From positions 1,736,001 through 1,800,000 of the forward strand of contig NZ_JAARML010000001.1 of NCBI RefSeq assembly GCF_011759375.1: DNA of 64,000 nt, written 5' to 3'. The translations under genes and the position numbers were made by a program. Below are positions 44,747 to 54,680 of the stretch, piece after piece; positions within the stretch are counted from its first letter, which is position 1, and every line of letters starts with the position of its first letter. Source of the stretch: Paraflavitalea devenefica (GTDB taxonomy: Bacteria > Bacteroidota > Bacteroidia > Chitinophagales > Chitinophagaceae). The notes beneath the pieces are model-generated. The model was given only the letters and a program-made list of their open reading frames with translations. It had not been told where the DNA came from and searched no databases.

Positions 44747-45517
44747 TTATATGATCTCTATGCCGGCGGCCCGGTAGGGGGACAGCAGTTCGTGGCTGGC
44801 ATCCAGTTCGGTGATGATGCTGTGCAGGTTATGCACCGGACAAAGTTGTACGGGTCTTACCGTATTTATTTTATCCGATTTGCATAAACCAATGACTTTC
44901 TGTGAGCTTTCAATCATTGCTTTTTTGATCTGGGCTATTTCCCAGTCAATTTCACTGATGCCGTTCTGAATGTCAATGGCCTGCACCTCGACCAGGCATA
45001 CATCGGCTTTTATTTGCCTGATCTTTGCAATGGCCTCACTGCCTACGGTGAGCTTACCGTTTTTGGAGACTTTATCACCAATGATGATGACTTCTATGGA
45101 AGGATGGCGGGTAAATTCCACGATGGCCTGGATGCTTCCCGAGATAAAGGTGGCTTTCAGGTCTTCCGGCAGCATCCGCGCCAGTTGAGCTGTGGTGCTG
45201 CCACCACTGGTCATTACAAACATGCCGCTGCGAATGAGGCGGGCTGCTTTTTGAGCAATGATCTTCTCGGGCAGTGATTTTTCCTGCTCAGGCGGTGCTT
45301 TTTCATATTCAGGAAGCGGGGGATCTTCTTTGGTATAGGCAAGGGACAAAGCACCGCCGTGTACTTTTATGAGCTTGCCTTTGTTGGCCAGCTCCTGCAA
45401 GTCGCGGCGTATGGTATCTTCTGACACGTTCATCTGCTGGGAAATATCGGCAGAGACCACCTTCTGGTGTTCGGTGATCTGTTTCAGAATGTACGCTTGT
45501 CTTTCTTTTTTGAACAT
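44747..45517 (-). CDS. DeoR/GlpR-family transcriptional regulator
   Basis: This is a 256-residue repressor-type regulator. It has an N-terminal DeoR HTH (ERQAYILKQITEHQKVVSADISQQMNVSEDTIRRDLQEL), then a DeoRC sugar-phosphate-binding domain (about 75-235) with S-G-G-S-T-T in the phosphate loop. Members sense phosphorylated sugars or nucleosides. No sugar catabolic gene is next to it, and the GlxA-type gene 27 bp downstream may be co-transcribed. Target unknown. Confidence 0.9.
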   Translation of the reverse strand: MFKKERQAYILKQITEHQKVVSADISQQMNVSEDTIRRDLQELANKGKLIKVHGGALSLAYTKEDPPLPEYEKAPPEQEKSLPEKIIAQKAARLIRSGMFVMTSGGSTTAQLARMLPEDLKATFISGSIQAIVEFTRHPSIEVIIIGDKVSKNGKLTVGSEAIAKIRQIKADVCLVEVQAIDIQNGISEIDWEIAQIKKAMIESSQKVIGLCKSDKINTVRPVQLCPVHNLHSIITELDASHELLSPYRAAGIEII

Positions 45518-45632
45518 ACTGCCTGATTTGTGCGTGTTATTATAACTGAAGCTAGAGGGCCTTTATTGTAAAAACCAGCCAGATTGAGCCATTTGCGGGC
45601 TGGAATGAGTAATCCGGGTTACCAGGTGACGA

Positions 45633-46385
45633 TCAGCTCTTCCCGGGTTGTAATTTTTTTAATAGCTGCTCTTTTTTACTCCGGGAGACGTCTACCGACG
45701 ATCCATCGCTCATGATAAGATTCCCTCCTTCGCCTTTAATGTATTTACGAATTTCGTTTAAATTGACGAGGTACGAATGGTGTACCCGCATGAACAGATA
45801 GTCTTCCAGCATTTCTTCTATTTCTTTAAGTGTACGTGAAACAATGATCTTCTGTTTGTCTTTTAATGAAATAATTGTGTAGTTGCTGCTGGAAGCGCAA
45901 CTGATGATGGTGTCCAGTGGTACCAATTGCAATCCTTCCATGGTGGGCAGGGCTACCCTGCTGACTTGCGGGGGTGGCTGATATAGTTTTTGCAGCAGGA
46001 TCTGTAACTGCTGGGGAAGGGGATGTTGCAAGCGGTCTACCGCTTTTCTCACTGCTATTTGCAGTTCGCTCCGGTCAATGGGCTTTAAGAGGTAGTCAAG
46101 GGCGCTGAATTTAATGGCCTTGATGGCATATTGGTCGTAACTGGTGGTAAATATAAGATCAAAATCAATATGGGGAAGCCGCTCCAATAGCTGGAAGCCA
46201 TTCATGTGGGGCATTTCAATGTCCAGGAAAACCAATTGCGGAGAATGGGTGCTGATGGCCGTGATGGCTTCTTTGGCAGAAGAGCAAATGGCTTCTATGG
46301 TTACCTCCGGGCAGTATTTTTCCAGCAAGGTGCTGAGTACTTCACAGCAGTAGGGTTCATCGTCTACAATGATGGCTCTGATCAT
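45633..46385 (-). CDS. LytTR-family response regulator
   Basis: This is a 250-residue regulator. The receiver domain (about 3-120) has the D-D-E-P start, phosphoacceptor in L-V-F-L-D-I-E-M-P and K in LLKPID. A linker and a LytTR domain (about 145-245; MRVHHSYLVNLNEIRKYI) follow. It is encoded 6 bp after the TPR-containing histidine kinase on the same strand, so the pair forms one two-component system. This is the second LytTR/kinase pair in the window; the other is at 3571-5339. Confidence 0.93.
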   Translation of the reverse strand: MIRAIIVDDEPYCCEVLSTLLEKYCPEVTIEAICSSAKEAITAISTHSPQLVFLDIEMPHMNGFQLLERLPHIDFDLIFTTSYDQYAIKAIKFSALDYLLKPIDRSELQIAVRKAVDRLQHPLPQQLQILLQKLYQPPPQVSRVALPTMEGLQLVPLDTIISCASSSNYTIISLKDKQKIIVSRTLKEIEEMLEDYLFMRVHHSYLVNLNEIRKYIKGEGGNLIMSDGSSVDVSRSKKEQLLKKLQPGKS

Positions 46386-46391
46386 GCTATT

Positions 46392-48506
46392 TTATCGAAC
46401 GGTTTCGGTCAATTCTTTGTATCTGATCTCTATAGTCACTTTGGTGCCGATAATGTTGCATTGCTCATCTTTTATGTCTTCAATATTATAATAAGTTTGT
46501 ATAGACCTGTCTTCATTAAACAAGGCGAGGCGCTCCGCCGTTAGTTTGATACCCAATGATTTTATTTTTTCTGCTGATTTGGTTTGTATTTCAGCAGCGC
46601 GGGCGCGGCCTATGCCATTGTCGGTAATGGTGCAATTTAGAATATTATTGCGCATACTAAATGCAACGGACAGTTGGCCATGTCCTTCTTTATGCATTAA
46701 GCCGTGCCAGATGGCATTTTCACAAAAGGGCTGCAGCAATAAAGGAGGCAGCATGATGTTGGACGGTTCAATATCATTGTTATAGATGATGCTATAATCG
46801 AATGTGTTTTTGAAACGAAGCTGTTCCATTTCAAGGTAGAGGCGCAACATTTCTATTTCATCTTCCAGTACGATGTATGGTTTTTGGGAGTTGATGAGTA
46901 CGAGCCGGATGAGCCTGGAAAAGCGGGTAAGGTAATCTGATGCTTTATCGGGTTCATTTTTCAGGATGAAGCGGTTGATGGAACTAAGGCAGTTGAAGAT
47001 GAAATGGGGGTTCATCTGCGCGCGCAGGGCCTGCATTTCCAATTCTGTGGCGCGGTGCTCCAGGTCTTTCTGTATTTTTTCGTTCCGTAGTTTTTCATTT
47101 TTACGTTTCAGGGATATGTTCCCCAGTACCATCAGGCTGAGGAATGCCAGTAATACCAGGCCTCCTGTGAGGATATTCCTTAATAGTTGATTGCTTTTGA
47201 GTTTTTGTTCACTGATGAGTTTTTCCTGTTCGAGCAGTTTTATCTGCGCCACTTTTTTTTCATCTTCTGCAATGCGCCGGAATTCATAGAGTTTTCCTTT
47301 CAACTGATCGTTCAGTACGGCCTCTTTCACCTGCACGTATTGTTTGTAATAGTAGAAGGCCTGGCCGGGTTGTTTCATTTCCTCATGGATGGAATAAAGT
47401 AGCTGGCAGGCATCGCGGAGGTTTAATTTGGCATTTTTTTGCCGGGCCAGCGTCCATGCTTCGTAAGCAAATTGTCTGGCCCTGGTGTAGTCTTTTTTTG
47501 CGAAGTATATTTTGCCCAACCCCAGCATGGAATACATGTAAAGGTGTTTTTCGCCGCCCGGCTTTAGCACATTGTATAAGTAAGCAAACTGTGCCTGGGC
47601 GGAATCGTATTCCTTCCGGAGCAGGTAGTATTCTGCTACGCGTAATCTGGACGACTTGCTGCCCGGATTGCCGTTAAAGCTTTGTTGATAAAAGTACCAG
47701 GCAGAATCGAATTGCTGCAGATCGCAATACAGCTCGCCCATGCATTGCGAAAGATATCTGTAAGCCCAATGCATTCCCGAGGAATTGTATGCATAGCCTT
47801 TTTTGTAATATTCCAATGCACTGGTATGATCACCAATATTCCTGTATGACTTACCTATTTCTGTGAGTGATAATACAATATTACCTATATCGTGAAGGTC
47901 CTGGCTCAATGCAAGGGATTGCTGGGCTACTTCAAACGACTTTTCATAGTTACCCTGGTTGCCATATATATTGCTCATGGTCATGGTAGCATCTGAGATA
48001 TCCTTTTTCCAGCCGAGTTGTTTAAAATGTTGAATAGACAGCGTGATGGTATCAATAGCCTGTTGAAAGTTACACTGGTACCAAAGGGCCTGACCAATGC
48101 CGCGAAGACCTTTTGCCAGCAAGGAATCATTGTTGAGATCAACCGCCAGCCGGGTAGAGCGGCGGTACCAGGTGATCCCTTCATTGGGTCTTGATAGTTG
48201 TAATAATACATGGGCATACAGGTTGGCAGCTTTGCATAACCCCAATTCGTATCCCAACTTTTCTGCTTCTTCCACAGCCTGCCTGGCATACACAAATCCT
48301 GAATCGGATTTTACGGTGGCAGAATAAGCGTACCGGTAAGCGATCCTGGTGAGGCAATCGACCCTATCGGTCCCGGTGGTAAAAGGCAGCTCTGCTTTCA
48401 GCCTGGTTATGCTATTGCTTTCCATCTGCTGTGCGGGGGCATGTATGGCAAGCAATGGAACGAGTAAAGCAGTAAGTAAGCTATTCCGTATAAAAGTATT
48501 CGTCAT
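46392..48506 (-). CDS. TPR-containing sensor histidine kinase (YpdA-like)
   Basis: This is a 704-residue protein with a signal peptide (P-A-Q-Q around residue 27). A long periplasmic array of TPR helix pairs spans about 30-400 (recurring ALEYYKKGYAYN, AWYFYQQSFNGN, ARQFAYEAWTLA). A coiled segment, one transmembrane helix (about 440-460), and a cytoplasmic coil lead to the His_kinase domain (MNPHFIFNCLSSINRFIL) and an ATPase domain (LQPFCENAIWHG). TPR sensors of this form are typical of Bacteroidota. The partner regulator follows by 6 bp. Confidence 0.93.
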   Translation of the reverse strand: MTNTFIRNSLLTALLVPLLAIHAPAQQMESNSITRLKAELPFTTGTDRVDCLTRIAYRYAYSATVKSDSGFVYARQAVEEAEKLGYELGLCKAANLYAHVLLQLSRPNEGITWYRRSTRLAVDLNNDSLLAKGLRGIGQALWYQCNFQQAIDTITLSIQHFKQLGWKKDISDATMTMSNIYGNQGNYEKSFEVAQQSLALSQDLHDIGNIVLSLTEIGKSYRNIGDHTSALEYYKKGYAYNSSGMHWAYRYLSQCMGELYCDLQQFDSAWYFYQQSFNGNPGSKSSRLRVAEYYLLRKEYDSAQAQFAYLYNVLKPGGEKHLYMYSMLGLGKIYFAKKDYTRARQFAYEAWTLARQKNAKLNLRDACQLLYSIHEEMKQPGQAFYYYKQYVQVKEAVLNDQLKGKLYEFRRIAEDEKKVAQIKLLEQEKLISEQKLKSNQLLRNILTGGLVLLAFLSLMVLGNISLKRKNEKLRNEKIQKDLEHRATELEMQALRAQMNPHFIFNCLSSINRFILKNEPDKASDYLTRFSRLIRLVLINSQKPYIVLEDEIEMLRLYLEMEQLRFKNTFDYSIIYNNDIEPSNIMLPPLLLQPFCENAIWHGLMHKEGHGQLSVAFSMRNNILNCTITDNGIGRARAAEIQTKSAEKIKSLGIKLTAERLALFNEDRSIQTYYNIEDIKDEQCNIIGTKVTIEIRYKELTETVR

Positions 48507-48633
48507 TGTTATACGCTACCCCGCATTTATGTGCCGGCTTTTTAAAGCTAACTATTTATTGCGGAAAAGAGGGTACAGAATGAGCCGTTAACGGGGGAAG
48601 GTGACAGTTGACGGGGTTGGGTGAGCAAGCAAT

Positions 48634-48671
48634 AAAAAAAGCGTCCCGCCATATGGCGGGACGCTTTTTTT
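48634..48671. terminator. strong bidirectional terminator
   Basis: A near-perfect 18-bp palindromic stem with arms 48635-48652 and 48653-48670 (core gcgtcccgcc/ggcgggacgc), with A and T runs on both sides. It lies 18 bp past the Bax inhibitor-1 stop on the minus strand. Confidence 0.92.
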
Positions 48672-48688
48672 ATAAGCAGTATGCTTTA

Positions 48689-49444
48689 TTATCTTCTGTC
48701 GGAGAGCTTGGCCAGCAGGCGCAGGATCTCGAGGTATAACCAAACGATGGTTACGAGTAAGCCAAATGCGCCGTACCATTCCATGTATTTGGGGGCCTGG
48801 CGTTGTGCTCCCTGCTCGATCATGTCGAAGTCGAGGATAAGGTTGAGCGCTGCGATACCTACTACCACGAGGGAGAAGATGATACCGATGGTGCTGCCTT
48901 CATGAATGAAAGGGATGTTAACACCAAACAGGCGCAATACCATTGATATGAGGTAGAATATACCAATACCAACGGTAGCTGTTATTACTATTGATTTAAA
49001 TCTTTCTGTGGCGCGAATGATGCGGAAACGATAAAGTCCATACATGGCTAATACCACACCGAAGGTGAGGCCTACCGCCTGCGTAATGATGTTGGGGGCA
49101 ATTTTGGCAAATGCGAAGTTGTAATAAGCGGAGATACAACCTAACGCAAAACCTTCCAATATTGCATATATAGGAGCTGTATAAGCGCCCCATTGTGGTC
49201 TAAAGATGGTGATGAAAGCAAGTACCAGCGCACCAATTACGGCTGCCCACATATAGGGAACGATGTTTACGCCGGAATAAGCCATTTTCCAGGCGAGACC
49301 AGCAGTGGCCATCACGAGTAAGAAGAGGATGCCAAATTTGTTGAGGGTGCCGCGCACGGTCATTACATCTGTATGGGGCGTGCTGATGGTGCGATCGAAG
49401 ATTTTTTCACTTAATGCCGGATTACCGGATTTAAAAAGGGCCAT
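48689..49444 (-). CDS. Bax inhibitor-1/YccA family membrane protein
   Basis: This is a 251-residue inner-membrane protein with seven hydrophobic segments after a 30-residue polar N terminus. The N-terminal part contains the Phe/Asn-Pro-rich leader common to the Bacteroidota branch (FKSGNPALSEKIF), and the last loops carry acidic residues (LDFDMIEQG) like the calcium/pH gate of BsYetJ. The family mediates pH-sensitive calcium leak or protects membrane proteins; the role here is inferred. It has its own promoter (49474-49503) and terminator (48634-48671). Confidence 0.93.
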   Translation of the reverse strand: MALFKSGNPALSEKIFDRTISTPHTDVMTVRGTLNKFGILFLLVMATAGLAWKMAYSGVNIVPYMWAAVIGALVLAFITIFRPQWGAYTAPIYAILEGFALGCISAYYNFAFAKIAPNIITQAVGLTFGVVLAMYGLYRFRIIRATERFKSIVITATVGIGIFYLISMVLRLFGVNIPFIHEGSTIGIIFSLVVVGIAALNLILDFDMIEQGAQRQAPKYMEWYGAFGLLVTIVWLYLEILRLLAKLSDRR

Positions 49445-49473
49445 AGTTTGTTCTGTTTTGTTTGATCAAGATA

Positions 49474-49503
49474 CAAAATTAGTTAAAACAAGGGAAGAAG
49501 CAA
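49474..49503 (-). promoter_or_regulatory. promoter of the Bax inhibitor-1 gene
   Basis: On the minus strand: TTG (49503-49501), 19 nt, then TAATTTTG (49481-49474), a full match to TTG-N19-TAnnTTTG. It lies 30 bp upstream of the ATG at 49444. Confidence 0.7.
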
Positions 49504-49580
49504 GTTTTGAAAGGTCCTAATGCGATCCGGAGTGGTTGATTGCCAGGATTTAACAAATGTTTTGTGAATTGTAGATGTGT

Positions 49581-52500
49581 TTATTTCAATAATAGGAGGG
49601 TGCCTTTGAGGGGAAGTATTTTTCCTTCGTTACAAATGACTTCTGCTATGTATATAAAGGCGCCGGAGGCGGGTATTTGTCCTTTGACCCTACCATCCCA
49701 GGCGGCATTTTTATCATTGGGGGCAAAGTTGTCCCTGCTGAACACGATTTGTCCCCAGCGATTGAAGATGCGCAGGCTTTTTATTTTTTGTATGCCGTAT
49801 CCTTTGATGAAGAAGAGATCATTGTTGTTATCGCCATTCGGGGTAAAGGCATTGGGAATGTACACAGCCCCCTTACCGCAGGTAACGGTGATCCTGATCT
49901 CATCAGTAGCTATACAATTGTATTGCGTGCTTACGGTGAGCCTGTAATTGGCATCTTTATCGGCAATGAGCCGGGGACTGCTGCAGGTGTTGCAACTGAG
50001 GCCGATGGCCGGCTGCCAGCGATAACTGATGACATCACTGCTGGTAACAGGTTTGAAGTCTATAGGCTGGCCTGCATCTGCCGTAAGGTCGGGCCCGAGG
50101 TCAACAGTGGGGATGCTGCCTACTGTTACCATAACCCTGCCGGTATCATTGGGACAGGTATTGTTGCTGTAACCAACTACCTGGTAGGTGGTGGTTTGCT
50201 GTGGCGATGCCCAGGGTGATGCGATTAAACTGTTATCGAGACCGGTGGCAGGCGTCCAGGCAAATTGTTGTGTGTTGCCACCGGCTGAGAGGCGTGTACG
50301 TTCGCCGCGGCAAATGATGGCATCATTGCTGTGCTGCAGGTTTACTTTGTTGTCTATATGGATCATGATACTATCCTGTTGTACGCAGCCAAAGTTATTG
50401 GTGACCTGTACGTAGTAGCGAGCATTGACAAGGGCTGTTGCCACGGGATTGGCTGAGCCGGCATTTTGCAGGTTGGTTTGCGGCCACCAGGTATACTGCG
50501 TGCCGTCGTGCGCCTGTAAGGGCACCAGGCTTCCTATACAAACCGTTGTATCCTTTGGAGATGCTGCCGGCTCAGGCAGCGGACGGATGGTGATGGTAGT
50601 GTCTGCTGTTTCTTCGCATCCGTACCTGGTATTAACGGTAAATGCCAGGTCGTAATTTCCTGCATTGGCAAAGTAATGGCTTACGCTATCATTGTGGCTG
50701 ATGATGTTGTTGTTGAGCTTCCAGGTATAGCTGATGACGCTGTCTTCCGACCGGATGTTAGCGGTATAGTCAATGGCTGTTTGCGCGCATTTCTCCATTT
50801 GACCTACGATGTTTACAACGGGTTGGGCAAAGATCTTTACAGCTTTGGGCTGTGTGAGGGTATCTATACAGCCATAGCGGCTTTGTACGATGAGTGATAC
50901 TTCATAGTCACCATCGGTGGCATAGGTGTGGGAAGGATGCTCAGCGGTGGAGGTTTGGTTATCGCCAAAGAGCCATTTCCAGGATACTGCTCCAAAGGCC
51001 GCTTCAGAGAGGTTGGTGAATTGAATGGTCCTGTCGGTGAGGCAACGCAATGGCCTGTCTATTGTAAAGCGGGCGTGTGCAGAATCAACAATGACGGAAT
51101 CTGTTGCTTTAAGTGTATAGGGGCAGCCTTCAGGGCTTGTCAGAACCACATTGGGCAGGAACTTACCTGCCAGCGGATAGATGTGGTTTACTATGTCGTC
51201 CTGCGAAGCCTGTACCGGCGTGCCATCGCCGTAATCCCAGGCATAGGAGCTGATGTTGCTGCCGGTAACCCGCATGGATAAGGTGTAAGGCGCACAGCCA
51301 ATAACAGGGCCTACGCTTAATTGACCAATTGGTCCTTTCACGCGGATGACTTTGGTAATAGAATCCACGCAACCACTGACACCTGTAATGATGAGCTTTA
51401 CGGAATAGAAACCAGGCGCCGCATAGATATGAGGTGCGGGGTCTTTATCGGTAGAACCTGTGCCGCCATCCCCGAAATCCCATACATATTGTTTGGCATA
51501 GGTGGAACTGTCGTAAAAGCTGATGGCAATGGGGGCACATTTACTGGTGTCGCCGGTGATAAAATCTGCTTTGGGTTTTACCAGTTTGATGTAGGCGGAA
51601 GTGGTGGTGCTATCGGCACAACCGTTCTCATCTTTTACCACGAGCTTGATATCATATTCGCCATTGGTGCTGTAGGTATGGGAGGCGTTGTGGGTATTGG
51701 TGGACGTACCATCTCCGAAATACCAGGTATAGGTGGCATTATAAGCGGCCGATTGATTGTACAGGAATACATTAGTACTACCACATTTAAGGGTATCATA
51801 GCTGAAGAAGGCAGCCTTGGGCCTGTAACTTTTGATGTAGTTGTAGACAATGGTCTGGGCTTCGCAGCCGGCAGCATCTTTTATGTTGAGGGTTACATGC
51901 CAGGTGCGGTAATAGCTGTTATTGGAATAGATGTGTTGTATGGCAGTATCCTGTGTAGTGGTGTAAGCGGGCGTACCATCGCCAAAGTTCCAGGTCCATT
52001 CAATAATAGGGGTAGTTCCATTCTGAACTGAGGTATCAGTGAATACGGTAGTGAAGTTGCTTTCACAGGTAGTGAGGGGGGTTGCCATGAGGCCGGGCAA
52101 TGGTCCTTTTACCCTGACAGGAACAGGATACAGGAGTGAATCGAGACAGCCCAGCTTGTCTTCAATGATGAGCTTTATATAGAATGTTCCGGTGTCGGTA
52201 TAAGTATGGGAAGTATTGCCGTTGAGGTACCTGCCATAGTTGAGGAAGTAGTTCCTGTTGTTGATGGTGTAGCGGGGCGTGCCATCGCCAAAATCGTAGA
52301 TGTATTTGTTGATGTTGGAAGAGTCGATGCCAATAGTGCTGAAGTCAACTGTCTTGTTGCGGCAGATATCTGTGATGGAAGGCGTGAAGTTGGCCTTTTC
52401 ATCAATGATGATGGCGCGTACCTGTGCCGTAGTGGTGACATTGGTCATTGTGTCGAGCCGGGTAATGGTCACGACATATTTTTTGTCAGTGGTGGGGAAG

Positions 52501-54332
52501 GTATGTGTTACCGGGTTTAAGGGTGGTGTTGTGTACAGGGGCGATCCATCACCAAAGTCCCAGCTTAGTGGCTTTGAGTTGGTTACCGTATCGGTAAAAA
52601 CAACGGTGTATTTATCCTGGCAGGTTTTGCCCAGGGTGAAGCCGGCGCCACCACCACCGCCGCCCCCTCCTCCGCCGGAGCCATCGTCATCGCAGAGATT
52701 GGCAACGCTCACAGGCTTGAGAATAGAGCTGTCTGTACATCCCTGCTGGGTGATGATCTTCAGCCGGATGTTGTAATTACCAGCTGCTGTGTAGGTATGT
52801 ATGGCATTGCCAACGGTAGTAATAACAGGCGGCCCATCACCAAAATCCCATATATAGCTAACAACGGGATCCACCATGTTGCTGAGCCGCGCCGTTGTTC
52901 TTACAGGTAAGGGTTTGCAACCGTCAGGAGGTGTGTAGGTGAAATCCACGATGGGTTTGACGATGCGGATGGTATCTCTTTTTTGCATGACGGCCGTACA
53001 GCCGGTAAGTGTATCGGTAACGGTAAGGGTAACGGTATAGTAGCCGGGACGCCGGTAGGTATATGCAGGGCTGGATACGGAAGCATGCGGCGAGCCATCG
53101 CCAAAGTTCCAGTCGTAGGTAAGATCAGTTAATGGCAGGGAGGTATTGGTAAACTGAACAAGGAAAGGTGTATCACAACCAATGGCCCTGTCGACTGTGA
53201 AGTTGGGTTGAGGGCCGGGCCTTACAGTAATGCTGTACCGGGCTGTGTCATTACAACCTGCATAGTTTAAAGCCACTACTTGTATTTCATAGGTGCCTGG
53301 ATTGGCAAAGGTATGGGTGGTGTTTTGTCCGTATTGAATGGCGCCGTTATCGGGAAAGAGCCACTTGACGGTGTATAGAAAAGCGGCCGGTGTAACACCT
53401 GCTGTAAAATTCGTTGCTGTGTTGGCGCAAACATTGGTGGGTGCTGTAATGGTTGGCGTGGGTGTACCGGCCAGTACACCATTGTTACCCGACCTGGTAT
53501 AGGTGCTTACGCAGTTGGTACCGTTCCTGGCAGTAAGTGTTACGGTATAAGCGCCGGTAACGGTGTAGGTATGGGTGGGATTGGGGTCGGTGGAAGTTTG
53601 CCCATCGCCAAAATCCCATTCATAGGTGATATTGCCTCCGCCGGTGGTGGTATTTACAAAGGTGGTTGTAAAAGGAATATTGCAAGGGCTGTTGCTGGGG
53701 ATGGTGAAGGAGGCATTGACTTTTGAATATACTTTGATGTATTGTTGTTTGATCGCTGCTTCGCTTTCGCATCCCCAGTTGTTGGTAACGATGAGGGAAA
53801 CGTTGTAGTTGCCATTTACGTTGTAGGTAAAGGAAGGGTTGGGCTGGCTGCTTCCGCCTGCTCCAAAGTCCCATAACCAGTTGGTGATGGTACCGGTTTT
53901 GGTGGTAGCCTGGTGCGTAAATTGTACGGCATGTGGTGAGCAACCTTCTGTTTCAATGGCGGTAAACTGTGCTACCGGTTTGGGGTGTACAGTGATAATG
54001 TCTTGTTTGGTGCGGATATCACCATTGGCAAATGTTACAGTAAGGATAACGGTAAAGGTCCCGTCTGTGAGGTAGTTGGTGCCTACGGTTGCCGCTCCGT
54101 TGTTGATGATGGTGCCATTACCGAGGTTCCAATCGCGGCGGGTAACTGTACCGCCTGTAGAGGCATCGGTAAAGTTGACGCCACTGAGGGGTATACAGCC
54201 TTCTTTTTTGTTGATGGTGAAGTCGGCGGTGGTTTGGGAAAGGGCGGTTGCCCCCATTAATAAAAGACTTATGCATGCTGTGATACGCATGAGTGTTTTA
54301 CGAATGTTGTATGGTGTAGCTTTATTTCCCAT
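49581..54332 (-). CDS. giant PKD-repeat surface protein with T9SS type B sorting domain
   Basis: This is a 1583-residue protein with a signal peptide (M-R-I-T-A-C-I-S-L-L-L... ; the Met at 54290 is an equally good start). About fourteen PKD-type modules, each with a W-x-F-G-D-G/Y-x-W-D-F-G core, fill most of it. They are interrupted at about residue 555 by a run of ten Gly that looks like a flexible hinge. The end (YIPNAFTPNGDNNNDLFFIKG...FNRWGQIVF) is the gliding-motility-associated type B sorting domain. Likely a long surface fibre or adhesin exported by T9SS. Encoded alone. Confidence 0.9.
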   Translation of the reverse strand: MGNKATPYNIRKTLMRITACISLLLMGATALSQTTADFTINKKEGCIPLSGVNFTDASTGGTVTRRDWNLGNGTIINNGAATVGTNYLTDGTFTVILTVTFANGDIRTKQDIITVHPKPVAQFTAIETEGCSPHAVQFTHQATTKTGTITNWLWDFGAGGSSQPNPSFTYNVNGNYNVSLIVTNNWGCESEAAIKQQYIKVYSKVNASFTIPSNSPCNIPFTTTFVNTTTGGGNITYEWDFGDGQTSTDPNPTHTYTVTGAYTVTLTARNGTNCVSTYTRSGNNGVLAGTPTPTITAPTNVCANTATNFTAGVTPAAFLYTVKWLFPDNGAIQYGQNTTHTFANPGTYEIQVVALNYAGCNDTARYSITVRPGPQPNFTVDRAIGCDTPFLVQFTNTSLPLTDLTYDWNFGDGSPHASVSSPAYTYRRPGYYTVTLTVTDTLTGCTAVMQKRDTIRIVKPIVDFTYTPPDGCKPLPVRTTARLSNMVDPVVSYIWDFGDGPPVITTVGNAIHTYTAAGNYNIRLKIITQQGCTDSSILKPVSVANLCDDDGSGGGGGGGGGGAGFTLGKTCQDKYTVVFTDTVTNSKPLSWDFGDGSPLYTTPPLNPVTHTFPTTDKKYVVTITRLDTMTNVTTTAQVRAIIIDEKANFTPSITDICRNKTVDFSTIGIDSSNINKYIYDFGDGTPRYTINNRNYFLNYGRYLNGNTSHTYTDTGTFYIKLIIEDKLGCLDSLLYPVPVRVKGPLPGLMATPLTTCESNFTTVFTDTSVQNGTTPIIEWTWNFGDGTPAYTTTQDTAIQHIYSNNSYYRTWHVTLNIKDAAGCEAQTIVYNYIKSYRPKAAFFSYDTLKCGSTNVFLYNQSAAYNATYTWYFGDGTSTNTHNASHTYSTNGEYDIKLVVKDENGCADSTTTSAYIKLVKPKADFITGDTSKCAPIAISFYDSSTYAKQYVWDFGDGGTGSTDKDPAPHIYAAPGFYSVKLIITGVSGCVDSITKVIRVKGPIGQLSVGPVIGCAPYTLSMRVTGSNISSYAWDYGDGTPVQASQDDIVNHIYPLAGKFLPNVVLTSPEGCPYTLKATDSVIVDSAHARFTIDRPLRCLTDRTIQFTNLSEAAFGAVSWKWLFGDNQTSTAEHPSHTYATDGDYEVSLIVQSRYGCIDTLTQPKAVKIFAQPVVNIVGQMEKCAQTAIDYTANIRSEDSVISYTWKLNNNIISHNDSVSHYFANAGNYDLAFTVNTRYGCEETADTTITIRPLPEPAASPKDTTVCIGSLVPLQAHDGTQYTWWPQTNLQNAGSANPVATALVNARYYVQVTNNFGCVQQDSIMIHIDNKVNLQHSNDAIICRGERTRLSAGGNTQQFAWTPATGLDNSLIASPWASPQQTTTYQVVGYSNNTCPNDTGRVMVTVGSIPTVDLGPDLTADAGQPIDFKPVTSSDVISYRWQPAIGLSCNTCSSPRLIADKDANYRLTVSTQYNCIATDEIRITVTCGKGAVYIPNAFTPNGDNNNDLFFIKGYGIQKIKSLRIFNRWGQIVFSRDNFAPNDKNAAWDGRVKGQIPASGAFIYIAEVICNEGKILPLKGTLLLLK

Positions 54333-54680
54333 GGAGCATAACGGTTTTCACAGACCCCGGCATGCGGAGGACAGCATTTTAAAGGAGGCTTCATAAGACG
54401 GATGAATGGATTGGGAATGGGTATGAGGGGTAAAAGTCGTGCGGCAAGAACCGTTAGTGTGAATTCAGGGTGACGAAGATATATAAGTTTTCTGCTACAT
54501 GGAAGAGGGACCGGTTAATTTATTGAAGTATCCGGGTGAGTGGTGAGTTTGGTTGTAGGAATTGCTAAAAGCAATAAAATAAAACTGCGAGGCTGCAAGC
54601 CCTCGCAGAGTAATGGGACAAAGCCAGAGGCTTTGAAATAGCCGTCACCAGCCAGAGGCTGGCGACTGAAGACTATAGCG
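54333..54680. other. intergenic region with hairpins and dispersed-repeat words
   Basis: This is 348 bp. It holds a hairpin nearly identical to the one at 31311 (listed separately), then at about 54617-54668 a set of gccagaggc words arranged as small inverted repeats, one of the imperfect palindromes that recur in intergenic space. No ORF worth keeping. Confidence 0.45.
54585..54610 (-). terminator. hairpin terminator, dispersed repeat copy 2
   Basis: The same ctgcgaggct...ctcgcag stem as at 31311-31335 with one extra C in the right arm. On the minus strand it is followed by a T-rich tract (gttttattttattg). It lies 70 bp past the stop of the RicT-like gene. Confidence 0.65.

Noticed and set aside
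51321..52031. 236-codon ORF opposite the PKD-repeat gene
   Set aside because: Antisense shadow: its Gly/Ile/Val-rich repeats mirror the PKD modules on the other strand.
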